A stretch of 59,399 nucleotides of DNA from Prochloraceae cyanobacterium PL24a_bin.78 (GTDB lineage: Bacteria; Cyanobacteriota; Cyanobacteriia; Cyanobacteriales; JANQIW01), in NCBI GenBank assembly GCA_028281945.1, contig JANQIW010000034.1, forward strand, positions 1 through 59,399, read 5' to 3'. The notes under the pieces are model-generated. The model had not been told where the DNA came from. It was given only the letters and a program-made list of their open reading frames with translations, and made no database searches. Positions 38,289-47,257 of the stretch are shown one piece after another (within the stretch, counting starts at the first letter, position 1; the number at the start of each line of letters is the position of its first letter). Made by a program: the position numbers and the translations under genes.

Positions 38289-38337
38289 TACCTGTACTTA
38301 GCCAAAATATTAGTTATTTACTTAATAAGTACAGGTA
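38289..38337. other. 12-bp perfect inverted repeat
   Basis: TACCTGTACTTA and TAAGTACAGGTA form a perfect 12-bp stem with a 25-base loop, followed on the plus strand by AATTTTG. It lies in the 520-base gap (37957-38476) between the phosphatase and ferredoxin genes, both transcribed leftward. It may terminate transcripts of the ferredoxin gene or be a regulator site. I see no gene in the rest of the gap. Confidence 0.55.
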
Positions 38338-38476
38338 AATTTTGATTAATGTAGAAAAAGTAGACAGAAATATCGATAGTAAAATCTTAAGGTTTTACCT
38401 TTCAAGGATTAAAGCTTATTCATAAATAAAAAATAACTTCAAAACAACTGGCACTATTGCCTCTAATAACTTTAAT

Positions 38477-38845
38477 TCAATCGTCTTCTAATGGTAAGCC
38501 AATTTGCACTTTGCCTCCACCAAAAAAACGTCCAAATTGAAGCTCATATACTTCATCCTCGTCTTGGGTTTCAACCTCTAAATCCGATCGAGGATAACTT
38601 ACACACAACAAGGCATAACCCTCTCTTTGCAACTCTAAAGATAATCCCATAGCTTCAGGTTGGAAAACTTTGCCAGATTTAATTCTTCCAGCACAGGTAG
38701 TGCAAGCACCATTACGACAGGAAAATGGTAATTCAATCCCTTGTGCTTCTAAACTGTGGAGAATGTACTTATCGTCTGGAATTGTAGCTGTATGTCTAAT
38801 CCCTGTTTGATGATCATCTACTTGGATTCGGTAAAATTTTGTCAT
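38477..38845 (-). CDS. Plant-type 2Fe-2S ferredoxin with C-terminal extension
   Basis: The 122-residue protein has the [2Fe-2S] ligands C43, C48, C51 and C81 in SCRNGACTTC and LLC. The C-terminal extension EVYELQFGRFFGGGKVQIGLPLEDD makes it longer than photosynthetic PetF (about 97 residues) and resembles the divergent cyanobacterial ferredoxin subgroup (Slr0148-like, by recall). Electron transfer to a specific, non-photosynthetic partner is likely. It is transcribed from just beside the tRNA-Ser gene, in the opposite direction. Confidence 0.9.
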   Translation of the reverse strand: MTKFYRIQVDDHQTGIRHTATIPDDKYILHSLEAQGIELPFSCRNGACTTCAGRIKSGKVFQPEAMGLSLELQREGYALLCVSYPRSDLEVETQDEDEVYELQFGRFFGGGKVQIGLPLEDD

Positions 38846-38916
38846 AAAAAAAATTTAGGCAATTTGCTTGACATCTTCAATATTTTATTGTACATTGGAA
38901 AAATGTGACACCACCA

Positions 38917-39003
38917 GGAGAGGTGGCCGAGCGGTTGAAGGCGCAGCACTGGAAATGCTGTTTGGGGGTAACTTCAACGAGGGTTCGAATCCCTCCCTCT
39001 CCG
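38917..39003 (+). tRNA. tRNA-Ser (anticodon GGA)
   Basis: The acceptor GGAGAGG pairs with CCTCTCC. The D-arm region is GGCCGAGCGGTTGAAGGC, and the anticodon stem-loop has CAGCA/TGCTG around CTGGAAA, so the anticodon is GGA. A long variable arm and the T-loop GGTTCGAATCC follow, as expected for a class II tRNA. CCA is not encoded. Confidence 0.97.
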
Positions 39004-39013
39004 TTTGATTTAA

Positions 39014-39071
39014 CTAATAAGTAAAAAGTAAGAGAGTATTTATTAATTACTCATGATTTGTTACTTATTAG
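39014..39071. terminator. Inverted repeat after tRNA-Ser
   Basis: CTAATAAGTAA and TTACTTATTAG pair perfectly over 11 bp with a 36-base loop. It separates the tRNA from the convergent xisI gene, whose stop is a few bases beyond. A tail of T is lacking. Confidence 0.45.
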
Positions 39072-39075
39072 ATAG

Positions 39076-39411
39076 TTAGGCTACTCCATAATTAGTATAA
39101 GAGCGTTTAAAGGGAGGCTGTAAGCCTAAAATAATATCCTCTCTTCCTACACCCAATCCAATTAAATCATCAGCAGGATTTAAATCTGTGGCATTTTGCT
39201 GTAACCAGATTTTCCCATCTTTAATATCGAAATGAATGATACTATCATATATTCGTTTACAACCATCCCAACCCACATCAAGCCATAAATAATGATCCCT
39301 TGCCTCATCAAAAATTAATTGAGATTCCCAAGAATCATTTTGCTTCTCCCATGAATTGTATTTAGAAAGTAAGTCTTTTATTGACTGTCTAAAAAATTCT
39401 AATTTATCCAT
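39076..39411 (-). CDS. XisI-family protein
   Basis: The 111-residue protein has the XisI family features: IFDEARDHYLWLDVGWDGCKRIYD (about 32-55), HFDIKDGKIWLQQN and DIILGLQPPFKRS near the end. XisI was first described as a factor controlling excision of the fdxN element in Anabaena and is usually encoded next to xisH. No xisH is present here; an unrelated 61-residue gene lies upstream with an 8-base gap. Molecular activity is not established. No element-excision recombinase is seen, so the name should not be read as function. Confidence 0.88.
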   Translation of the reverse strand: MDKLEFFRQSIKDLLSKYNSWEKQNDSWESQLIFDEARDHYLWLDVGWDGCKRIYDSIIHFDIKDGKIWLQQNATDLNPADDLIGLGVGREDIILGLQPPFKRSYTNYGVA

Positions 39412-39419
39412 AAATTTTT

Positions 39420-39605
39420 TTATACTTCTTTAAAATACTGAGCAAGATTATTCAATGCTTCCGTGGCACTTTCAATAGCGGCGGATAATTCCTCAATATG
39501 ATCGGATTTTGCTTTACCTTCTATTTCTTTTTTTAGTAGTAGTTGTAGCTTCAAAATTAATTCTTTTTGATAATTTACAGAGTGGGTAAAATCTATATTT
39601 TCCAT
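39420..39605 (-). CDS. Small helical protein upstream of xisI
   Basis: This 61-residue protein appears all-helical and charged (MENIDFTHSVNYQKELILKL, then LLLKKEIEGKAKSDHIEELS). It lies 8 bases upstream of the XisI gene on the same strand, so the two form a unit. It takes the place normally held by xisH but shows no similarity to it. I do not recognise a family; a small coiled-coil partner or regulator is possible. Confidence 0.65.
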   Translation of the reverse strand: MENIDFTHSVNYQKELILKLQLLLKKEIEGKAKSDHIEELSAAIESATEALNNLAQYFKEV

Positions 39606-39697
39606 AGTTTGTTAATTATAAATAGGATAATTTTATTACCTAACGTTGATTATAGCATTTAGGAATATTTTTAATAAGGAGCAAGTGTTTTATTCTC

Positions 39698-39758
39698 CTC
39701 AATCCCCCATTCTCCCAATCTCCCATTCTACATCTCGATCAAAATTATACGAAAAATC
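39698..39758. repeat. CCCAATCT tract with tail
   Basis: A short tract (CAATCCCCCATTCTCCCAAT, CTCCCATTCT) is followed by a tail reading ATCAAAATTATACGAAAAAT. The same order, tract then TATCACAACTACACGAAAAA, occurs at 52632-52746. The two seem to be copies of one element. Confidence 0.7.
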
Positions 39759-39761
39759 ATA

Positions 39762-40472
39762 TTATTGTACTCCAATAGCTCTACCACCAGAACCAAATAC
39801 TAAAGGAGAATTCTGCTCATAAGGTTCCCAACCGGTATCAAAGCCTTTTTCCCATGCTTTTGTTCTCGCTACTCGAAATGCTCTAAAACTATCTGGCCTA
39901 ACAATAAAAGCAATAAAATAGGTTTTTGAGTCTAAATCACTAATAACTTGGTCAAATTGAGATTCATTTTCTTTTAAATCTGTAATAGAATCACCATTTA
40001 TAAAATCTTTTGGCTCATAAATTAGAGAAGAAAAGTTATTGCCTATATATCGAATTACATAATTTTCTGTATCAATTTCAAAATTAGAAACTTGTTGTCT
40101 AGTTTCTTGAATACAAGTAGTATATTTATTTAGTTGCTGTGTATAAATTTCAGTTGTTCTAGAGGTTAAAAATTTGGGGAACTCAGGTTCATTGCATTCA
40201 GGTAAAGAGGACAATAACTTTTCAATTTCTTGGTTAACTTTATTATCATCAATATAAAATACTTGATTATTCCTCACTTCAAAGAAATAAGGTAATTTAT
40301 CGCTATCAGAAACTAAAGGTGTTCTTACAATAACATCACTTTCCGCCGCAATAAGAGTTACAAATAAACTAATAAACATTAATACTCCTACCGTATTGGT
40401 AAGAATATCTAAAAAAGAATCTAAATTCTGACTAGGTGTGGAATTATTTCTAAACCTTCTTCTTCTTCTCAT
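39762..40472 (-). CDS. ExbD/MotB-like membrane protein with channel Asp
   Basis: The 236-residue protein has a very basic N-terminus and one membrane helix (about 20-43, LDILTNTVGVLMFISLFVTL). Asp22 in FLDILTNTVG is where the ExbD/TolR proton-path Asp lies. The periplasmic part contains a long linker and, near the end, FIVRPDSFRAFRVAR and GWEPYEQNSPLVF. These match RPDSIQVFKKLR and GYEPLEKGW in the gene just upstream, so both share a C-terminal domain. No OmpA-type peptidoglycan-binding motif is seen. It is third in a three-gene operon with a MotA/TolQ/ExbB-like channel. Confidence 0.78.
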   Translation of the reverse strand: MRRRRRFRNNSTPSQNLDSFLDILTNTVGVLMFISLFVTLIAAESDVIVRTPLVSDSDKLPYFFEVRNNQVFYIDDNKVNQEIEKLLSSLPECNEPEFPKFLTSRTTEIYTQQLNKYTTCIQETRQQVSNFEIDTENYVIRYIGNNFSSLIYEPKDFINGDSITDLKENESQFDQVISDLDSKTYFIAFIVRPDSFRAFRVARTKAWEKGFDTGWEPYEQNSPLVFGSGGRAIGVQ

Positions 40473-40559
40473 TTTTTTTATTTAGGTAATTTTCCCTTAA
40501 ATTTTATCTATTAATATCAAATTAATCTCACTTATTCTATTTATTTAAAATAATTATTC

Positions 40560-41018
40560 TTATTCTATTTTCAACTCCCACCCTTTTTCAAGGGGTTCAT
40601 ATCCAATTTGGATTCCCTCATTTTCTATTAAATCCCTTAATTTCTTAAAAACTTGAATACTATCAGGTCTAACAGCAACAATCAAATATTCATTATCTTT
40701 ATTTTTTTTTATTTCAGATAAAAGCTGATTTAACTTCGGATTGGTTTTATCTAATTGGTGTTGAGGTATAAACTCTCTTTGAGGATAAATAATTATTCCT
40801 TCTTGCTGAGACTCAATATAACGAGGAGTTAATTTTGTATTTTGTCCTTTTTCATTTTCTCTTTCCGCTGCTACGATAATCACTTCTTGACTACCACCTA
40901 AATTTTGAGCAGTGATAACAATGATTAGTAAAATTAAGGTACCAATTGTACAAGCCAAAATAGAGAGAAAAGGGAATAACTCCATTTCTATATTTTTGGA
41001 TCGAGACTGTCTAGACAT
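40560..41018 (-). CDS. ExbD/MotB-like membrane protein without channel Asp
   Basis: The 152-residue protein has one helix (about 18-36, LSILACTIGTLILLIIVIT). Aligned with its neighbour (FLSILACTIGTL against FLDILTNTVGVL), Ser19 replaces the Asp that carries protons in ExbD/TolR. The C-terminal domain has VRPDSIQVFKKLRDL and IGYEPLEKGWEL, the pattern shared with the next gene. It is encoded 32 bases after the channel gene and 87 bases before the second ExbD-like gene. An asymmetric stator with two different B subunits is suggested by the sequence, but not proven. Confidence 0.78.
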   Translation of the reverse strand: MSRQSRSKNIEMELFPFLSILACTIGTLILLIIVITAQNLGGSQEVIIVAAERENEKGQNTKLTPRYIESQQEGIIIYPQREFIPQHQLDKTNPKLNQLLSEIKKNKDNEYLIVAVRPDSIQVFKKLRDLIENEGIQIGYEPLEKGWELKIE

Positions 41019-41050
41019 GATATTTTAGCCTCCTATTCATATCTTAATCA

Positions 41051-42478
41051 CTATAAAAATATAGAATTATCTTCAGAGTCTGGACTTGGATCTAATTTTT
41101 CTACTAAAGTTAAACGACGAGGTTGTCCTATTTTTTCTAAAGCTGGCTGTAGTTGAATTAAATTTTCTCTAACTTCTTTCAGGGTTGATTCTAATTCTGC
41201 TGTTCTTTCTAATGAATTTACAATTTTTTCTAAACTTTTTTTCAATTGGGGTATTTGGGATATTTGAGTGGTATTCTTTTCTAAAGAAATAATCCGTGTT
41301 TCTAAAATTTGTGCTGCTTTTGTTAATTCTTCTGAAATTTGATTTGCCTGTAGGGTTAAACCATTGTTAATTTTAGCATTAGTTTCTTTAATATCAGTAA
41401 CTAATTCGCTAATTTCTTTAACTACTTGCTTATGTGCCTGTTGTTGTTCATCAAAGGAAGTAATAAATTCTTGCCGATCGGCTAAAGTCATTTTGTTAAA
41501 CTTGTTCATTTGCTCGAAAATTTTACTACTTTCATCTTGAAAAGCACTTATTTCTCTAATAAAACCTTCAGCAATTTGGGTAGCAGCTTCTCTGGCTAAT
41601 TCTTTAGCTGGTTCAATTAAATGCTCAGGAGTGGGTAAATTATCTTGAATGGTTTGCCTGATAGTTCTACTCAGATTATTTCCATCTAAAATATTGTTAC
41701 TATCTTTGTCATTTAATCTGGGCAAAACCCGATCGTTGAGATAAACATCAATAGCCAATAGCAATCTAGACTCAAAACGCTCTATCAATACCAATGGAAT
41801 CATCACTACCACACTCAAAGCCAAAGCTAACAAAGTAGTATCAAAAGCAACACCTAACCCACTGGTAACTTCTCCAATCCCTTGTTTAATGGTATCTATT
41901 TCTGCTGCCGATTCCAAAAATCCTGAAAAACCATTTACAGCATTACTAATTCCTAATACTGTCCCAATAAAACCTAAAAGAGGTATTGCCCAAACTAAAA
42001 TTCTAGGGAAAGCATAGGATGTATCTGTTGCACTTTGATAAAAAGCGGAGTCATCAAGAGCTAATTCTGTGGCTGCTTTACGATCGCCTGAATTAATATA
42101 AGCTGCAATTACTCTACTACAGCGTTTAGAAATTAGACTTCTATCGTTAACTAACTTTTTCCATAAGGTTATAAGTTCGTCTGAATTAGGGTTTTCAAAA
42201 GAAAAATTATCAGGAATTGGCTTATGGTTGAGATTATTAACTTCTCTTAAAAGGGTATTTAACTTCAGTAAAACAAAGGAAATCACCATACTTGCCAAGA
42301 ATACCACTATATATTGAGTCAAACCTCGCTCATATAATAATTTGTAGATAAAAGAATCACGAACTAGTAACGCTGCTACATAAATTAAAACTGCTATTGC
42401 AAGGGCAATAATGAATACAAAAGTGAAGTCAACATCCAATTCTCGACGTTGGTTATTAGATGAAAGTGATTTAGCCAT
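41051..42478 (-). CDS. MotA/TolQ/ExbB-family proton channel subunit with long coiled coil
   Basis: The 475-residue protein has membrane helices at about 18-39 and 56-73, then the conserved MotA/TolQ/ExbB channel domain with VWAIPLLGFIGTVLGISNAV (about 162-181) and GLGVAFDTTLLALALSVVVM (about 205-224). A cytoplasmic, mostly helical tail of about 200 residues (about 285-460) is predicted to form coiled coil. Such proteins use ion flow to drive a partner across the envelope. The two following genes encode ExbD-like partners, a three-gene layout unlike the usual exbB-exbD pair. The long tail recalls ZorA of the Zorya defence system, but no zorC/D/E genes are present. Confidence 0.85.
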   Translation of the reverse strand: MAKSLSSNNQRRELDVDFTFVFIIALAIAVLIYVAALLVRDSFIYKLLYERGLTQYIVVFLASMVISFVLLKLNTLLREVNNLNHKPIPDNFSFENPNSDELITLWKKLVNDRSLISKRCSRVIAAYINSGDRKAATELALDDSAFYQSATDTSYAFPRILVWAIPLLGFIGTVLGISNAVNGFSGFLESAAEIDTIKQGIGEVTSGLGVAFDTTLLALALSVVVMIPLVLIERFESRLLLAIDVYLNDRVLPRLNDKDSNNILDGNNLSRTIRQTIQDNLPTPEHLIEPAKELAREAATQIAEGFIREISAFQDESSKIFEQMNKFNKMTLADRQEFITSFDEQQQAHKQVVKEISELVTDIKETNAKINNGLTLQANQISEELTKAAQILETRIISLEKNTTQISQIPQLKKSLEKIVNSLERTAELESTLKEVRENLIQLQPALEKIGQPRRLTLVEKLDPSPDSEDNSIFL

Positions 42479-42530
42479 CTTTAAAAGATAAAAATATATT
42501 TATAATTAATTTAATTAAACATAGACTTAG

Positions 42531-43406
42531 TTAATTAGTGTTATTTAATTCTAAAAACTGATTTACAGTAGCCATATAAGTAGGAGCATCTTCTAACATA
42601 GGGAAATGGGCTGTATTTGGTATTTCCACATATGTTATAATTTCATTTAATTCTGAAGCTTTACGTCCCATGGATGCAGGAATAATAATATCTTTTTCTC
42701 CAGAAATTAAGAGAGTAGGAACACTTAATTTCGCAAATTGTTGAGGCATTACTTCCACTGCTTGTTTACTGACAGAAGTATAAATTGTTTCTCTAGCTGC
42801 TTCTGGAGAAGCCATGAGAAAATCTTCTAAAAAAGCACGGCTTAATTCTCTAGCAATAGGGCGATGTAAAAACCTTGTCATAAATAATTTATCAGCAAAA
42901 GGAACATTAAGAAACCATCCGTACCGAAATTTAACTACATAACCCCCTGCTATATGAAAAATTTTAAAAGCCCATTTCTTATATTCAAAAATGCCATTAC
43001 AAGTCAAAATAGCTTTTTCAACTCGTTTAGGGTATAAATTCAGGAAAAAAGTTGCTACAGATGCACCCATAGAATGGGAATTAATAAATACAGTATCTAG
43101 TTTTAAACTATCTAATAGTATAGCTAAATCAATAGCATATTCTTCTAGAGCGTAACTTAAATTTAAATCAGAAGCTAAATTTGGAGATGGGAGTAAAGAT
43201 TGTCCAAATCCTCGCAGATCATAAAGTAAACAATCAAAATGAGTAGATAATTCTTGTGCGGTGGAATACCAATATCTGGATGAGCCGCCCCAACCATGAA
43301 TAAAAACCATTACCGGTTTACTTTCAGAAGAGTTTGATTGTCTAATCCATTGATAGTAATGATCTATGCCACGAATGTTAATTTTTTGAGGTTGTTGATT
43401 TACCAC
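42531..43406 (-). CDS. Alpha/beta hydrolase
   Basis: The 291-residue protein has the oxyanion region VFIHGWGGSSRYW, the nucleophile elbow NSHSMGAS (Ser in the second position of SHSMG rather than GHSMG) and the acid and His in SGEKDIIIPAS and NTAHFPMLED. This is the canonical triad of the fold. The enzyme class (esterase, epoxide hydrolase, haloperoxidase-like) cannot be told. It is just upstream of the channel operon with 52 bases between, and may be cotranscribed, but no functional link is known. Confidence 0.88.
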   Translation of the reverse strand: MVNQQPQKINIRGIDHYYQWIRQSNSSESKPVMVFIHGWGGSSRYWYSTAQELSTHFDCLLYDLRGFGQSLLPSPNLASDLNLSYALEEYAIDLAILLDSLKLDTVFINSHSMGASVATFFLNLYPKRVEKAILTCNGIFEYKKWAFKIFHIAGGYVVKFRYGWFLNVPFADKLFMTRFLHRPIARELSRAFLEDFLMASPEAARETIYTSVSKQAVEVMPQQFAKLSVPTLLISGEKDIIIPASMGRKASELNEIITYVEIPNTAHFPMLEDAPTYMATVNQFLELNNTN

Positions 43407-43506
43407 TTGCCTTATGAGGAATTGGGAGTTTAAAAGTTCGGAGTTAGGAATTCACAAAAAATCTAGATCAATTTTATAACTTTAGCCGTTTAGTTGAGAA
43501 TCAAAA

Positions 43507-44847
43507 TTAGGCTGATTCTTGTTTAGGTAAAGAGGATGGATGTAAGAGTAATTCGGCTGTTGATCGTTTTTCCACCATTTCTTTGGTGATGGTACAATTA
43601 TGTACATCTTTGCGAGAAGGTAATTCATACATAACATCTAGCATGATTTCTTCAACAATTCCCCTTAAAGCCCGTGCTCCTGTTTTTCTGCGATAAGCCT
43701 CTTGAGCAATTGCCATAATAGCTTCTTGGCTAAATTCCAAATTAACATTATCCATATCTAAAAGTTTTTGATATTGTTTCACTAGAGCATTTTTAGGTTT
43801 AGTGATAATTGACACCAAAGCTTCTTCATCCAATGGTTCTAGAGGTGCATTAATAGGTATTCTTCCTACAAATTCAGGTATCATTCCAAATTTAACTAAG
43901 TCATCAGGCTGTAATCTCTTAAGAAGATCCGCTGTTCTTTTCTCTTTAGTATGAACATCACCTTCCCGTACAAAACCCATAGATTTTTTACCTGTACGTT
44001 GTTCTACAACTTTATCTAAACCAACAAACGCCCCCCCACAGATAAATAAAATATTACTAGTATCTATTTGGATACAGTCTTGATAAGGATGCTTTCTACC
44101 CCCTTGAGGTGGAACATTAGCAACAGTGCCCTCCAACATTTTCAAAAGGGCTTGTTGAACTCCTTCTCCAGATACATCTCTAGTAATGGAAGGATTTTCA
44201 CTTTTACGAGCAATTTTATCTATTTCGTCTATATATATTATGCCTCTTTGAGCTTCTTCCACATCCAAATCTGCCACTTGGAGTAAGCGCAACAGAATAT
44301 TTTCCACATCTTCCCCCACATAACCTGCTTCAGTAAGAGTGGTTGCATCTGCTACAGCAAAAGGAACTTGAAGCATTTTGGCTAGAGTTTGAGCCAAAAG
44401 TGTTTTCCCACAACCTGTAGGTCCTATCAAGAGAATATTAGACTTTTGTAACTCTACCGATTCATCTCCTGAGGGTTTTTCAGAATTATAATTAGTTAAA
44501 CTTAAACGCTTATAGTGATTATATACAGCTACTGAGAGAATTTTTTTAGCTTCATCTTGACCAATGACATAATCATCTAGATATTTTTTTATTTCTCTAG
44601 GTTTGGGAATATCATTAAAAGAAAGTTTATCCTTATTGCTGCGACGACTATTACTGCTTGGTTCTGATTTTACTGTAGGTTGACTTATACGACCGTTAGA
44701 TTCCAATAGTTCTTCATCTAGAATCTCGTTGCATAATTCAACACATTCATCGCAGATATAAACCCCAGGGCCTGCAATTAATTTTCTTACCTGCTCCTGA
44801 GATTTACCACAAAAAGAACATTTTAGATGGGAGTCATATTTAGACAT
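43507..44847 (-). CDS. clpX: ATP-dependent Clp protease ATP-binding subunit ClpX
   Basis: ClpX is the hexameric unfoldase that feeds ClpP. The 446-residue product has the N-terminal Zn finger ([13 protein letters not shown] and CDECVELC), Walker [15 protein letters not shown], Walker [16 protein letters not shown] and the ClpP-docking IGF-type loop region near KSMGFVRE. Length is normal. It follows clpP by 10 bases and forms the conserved tig-clpP-clpX run. Confidence 0.97.
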   Translation of the reverse strand: MSKYDSHLKCSFCGKSQEQVRKLIAGPGVYICDECVELCNEILDEELLESNGRISQPTVKSEPSSNSRRSNKDKLSFNDIPKPREIKKYLDDYVIGQDEAKKILSVAVYNHYKRLSLTNYNSEKPSGDESVELQKSNILLIGPTGCGKTLLAQTLAKMLQVPFAVADATTLTEAGYVGEDVENILLRLLQVADLDVEEAQRGIIYIDEIDKIARKSENPSITRDVSGEGVQQALLKMLEGTVANVPPQGGRKHPYQDCIQIDTSNILFICGGAFVGLDKVVEQRTGKKSMGFVREGDVHTKEKRTADLLKRLQPDDLVKFGMIPEFVGRIPINAPLEPLDEEALVSIITKPKNALVKQYQKLLDMDNVNLEFSQEAIMAIAQEAYRRKTGARALRGIVEEIMLDVMYELPSRKDVHNCTITKEMVEKRSTAELLLHPSSLPKQESA

Positions 44848-44857
44848 ATCCTGCCTC

Positions 44858-45562
44858 TTACTTGATTGATGTTAAAGGTACTTTGGCTTCAGAGGAAGTT
44901 TGATTAGAAATTACCTCATCGATAATGCCATATTCTACTGCCTCGATCGAAGACATATAGAAATCTCTTTCCGTATCTTCGGAAATTCTTTCTATGGGTT
45001 GGCTAGTGTGATCGGCTAATAATTGATTCAGACGTTTTTTAATATAGAGAATTTCTTTAGCTTGAATATCGATATCAACTGCTTGGCCTTGAGCACCGCC
45101 GAGAGGTTGATGAATCATAATTCTTGAGCTAGGTAAAGCCATCCTTTTGCCTTTAGTGCCTCCTGAGAGAAGAAAAGCCCCCATGCTGGCTGCAATACCA
45201 TAACAGATAGTTACCACATCTGGGCGAATCTGTTGCATCGTATCATAAATTGCCATTCCAGCATATACCGCTCCTCCCGGAGAATTAATATATAACTGAA
45301 TATCTTTTTCTGAATCTTCTGCATCTAAGAAAAGTAATTGAGCCACAATAGAATCAGCCACTGTATCATCGATTGCTTGTCCTAGAAATACGATTCTTTC
45401 CCTTAACAATCTGGAATAGATATCAAAAGCCCTCTCTCCTAAACCAGAGCTTTCTACTACCATAGGCACTACTGTGCTGACAATTTGACTATTTTTGATG
45501 GTATGTATTTCTGGAGAAATTTGACTAATAATGGAATTATCTGGATATTGAGATTGAACCAT
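44858..45562 (-). CDS. clpP: ATP-dependent Clp protease proteolytic subunit ClpP
   Basis: ClpP is the serine peptidase of the ClpXP system. The catalytic Ser is in [11 protein letters not shown] and the His in [12 protein letters not shown]; the acidic residue follows in the later helix. The 234 residues from ATG 45562 include a 30-residue N-terminal extension. An inner ATG ([17 protein letters not shown], about residue 34) would give a product of usual size, so the start is uncertain. It is encoded between tig and clpX; Clp paralogues elsewhere in the genome are expected in cyanobacteria. Confidence 0.95.
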   Translation of the reverse strand: MVQSQYPDNSIISQISPEIHTIKNSQIVSTVVPMVVESSGLGERAFDIYSRLLRERIVFLGQAIDDTVADSIVAQLLFLDAEDSEKDIQLYINSPGGAVYAGMAIYDTMQQIRPDVVTICYGIAASMGAFLLSGGTKGKRMALPSSRIMIHQPLGGAQGQAVDIDIQAKEILYIKKRLNQLLADHTSQPIERISEDTERDFYMSSIEAVEYGIIDEVISNQTSSEAKVPLTSIK

Positions 45563-45802
45563 AGAATTTAATATTTAAAGAAAAAGATGGTTTATAGTTT
45601 GAGGATTTGCAATTTAATTTTTTCCTCCAAGGCATCATTTTAACATTTTCAGGAGGATTTCGGTGTTAGGACCATTTTAATTATCTTTTTAGAATCTTGA
45701 ATTTGAGGGAAATTTATCTACCCCCATAGTGTAACCATTAATGTTAACAAGGTCAAATCTAGGCAATTAATCAATAAATAATTGCCATCAAGATAAATTT
45801 AA

Positions 45803-47257
45803 CTAACTCTCTGTGGGGTTAGATGTTTCTTCTGATATTGTTTCTGATGTTACTTCAATAGTTTCAGTATTTTCAACTTCAGTATTTTCTAGCTCTTCTG
45901 TAGTTTTTTCTGTTGCTTCTTCTGTGGATTCTTTTGATCCCGGAGGTAATAATTCTACCGTGGAAATTTCTTGAAGCCATGTCAAGGTTTTTTCAGTTAA
46001 TAAATCATCTTTGATCATTTGTTCCAGCCGTGCTTCATCTATGGCTTCTTTCGTTTTAGATAATTCTTCCTTAACTTCATCACATTTTTCTTTAATTGCT
46101 TCAGCATCTGGTTCAATGGATTCAATTTTAGCAATTTCACTTATTATTAAAGATTTCTTTAAATTAGCAATTGCTTGAGGGCGAGAACGATCTTTAATTG
46201 TGCCGATAGTTTCTTTGGTAAAAAACTGTCTGACATCCACACCATATTGCTGCATTTCCATGGCAGTTTGATTGAGAATCACATCTAATTCTTTATCAAT
46301 CATAGTTTCTGGCAATTCAATTGTGCTAGTTTCGATCAACTTAGCTACAATGGCTTCTTGCACACTATTATTAGTATCTTTTTCTGCTTTTTCTTTAAAT
46401 TGAGTTTCTAGATTTTCCCGCAATTTTTCTATGGTTTCAAATTCACTAATGTCACCAGCAAAATCATCATCTAATTCTGGTAACTCTTTTTCTTTAATTT
46501 CTTTGAGAGTTATCTCAAACACTACTGGTTTCCCTGCTATTTCTTCGGTAGGATAATCTTCTGGAAAAGTGATAGGTAATTCTTTAGTTTCCGAAAGATT
46601 CATCCCCACAACTCCATCAACAAAACCCGGAATAAATTTTTCTTCCACTAACTCCACTTGGAAGTCTTTTCCTCCAATATTAGGAATTTCATCCCCTTTT
46701 TCTCCTGTTTCTGTCTGATTATAGGCTTGATAATCAATTACTGTTACATCTTCAAGTTGGGCAGGGCGATTTTCAATAGGTACTAAAATTGCTTTTTCTT
46801 TTTGACGAGCAGCTAGAAAATCATCTATTTGTTTGTCATCGTATTTGGTTTCTTCTGCTGAAACACTAATATTTTTATAATCACCTACTTCTACATCCGG
46901 AGGCACATCAATTGCTACTTGAAAATTAAATGGCTCTCCAGGTTTATATGTTTCGATTAATTCTTCAAATCCAGGCTTTAATTGATAATTTCCTAAAGCT
47001 TCAATTGATTCATCTTCTATCGCTTTTTTCACGCTTTCTTGAATCAATTCATCTAAAACAGTAGCCGTTACTCTTTTTTTCCCCAAACGCTGGATTAACA
47101 TATGTCTTGGAATTTTTCCTTTACGAAATCCGGGAATATTAATAGTTTTTTTGAGTTCGGTTACTTTGTTTTCATATTTTTGTTTAGTGTTTTCCGCTTC
47201 TATTTCTATAGATAATCCTATTTGACTAGCTGGAAGTTTTTCCTGAGTTACTTTCAT
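45803..47257 (-). CDS. tig: Trigger factor
   Basis: Trigger factor is the ribosome-bound chaperone for nascent chains. The 484-residue product has the ribosome-binding signature FRKGKIPRHM (about 41-50), a PPIase-like FKBP domain (about 160-245, VTVIDYQAYNQ, GFVDGVVGM) and a long helical C-terminal arm. The last 40 residues are Glu/Thr-rich, an acidic tail typical of cyanobacterial Tig. It heads the tig-clpP-clpX run with a 240-base gap before clpP, so clpP may have its own promoter. Confidence 0.96.
   Translation of the reverse strand: MKVTQEKLPASQIGLSIEIEAENTKQKYENKVTELKKTINIPGFRKGKIPRHMLIQRLGKKRVTATVLDELIQESVKKAIEDESIEALGNYQLKPGFEELIETYKPGEPFNFQVAIDVPPDVEVGDYKNISVSAEETKYDDKQIDDFLAARQKEKAILVPIENRPAQLEDVTVIDYQAYNQTETGEKGDEIPNIGGKDFQVELVEEKFIPGFVDGVVGMNLSETKELPITFPEDYPTEEIAGKPVVFEITLKEIKEKELPELDDDFAGDISEFETIEKLRENLETQFKEKAEKDTNNSVQEAIVAKLIETSTIELPETMIDKELDVILNQTAMEMQQYGVDVRQFFTKETIGTIKDRSRPQAIANLKKSLIISEIAKIESIEPDAEAIKEKCDEVKEELSKTKEAIDEARLEQMIKDDLLTEKTLTWLQEISTVELLPPGSKESTEEATEKTTEELENTEVENTETIEVTSETISEETSNPTES

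Noticed and set aside
39076-39411. XisI as evidence of an excisable DNA element
   Set aside because: No XisF-type recombinase, no direct-repeat ends and no xisH were found; XisI homologues are widespread without elements.
39762-42478. Zorya defence system
   Set aside because: The channel with a long tail resembles ZorA, but there is no zorC, zorD or zorE, and the B subunits lack a peptidoglycan-binding domain.
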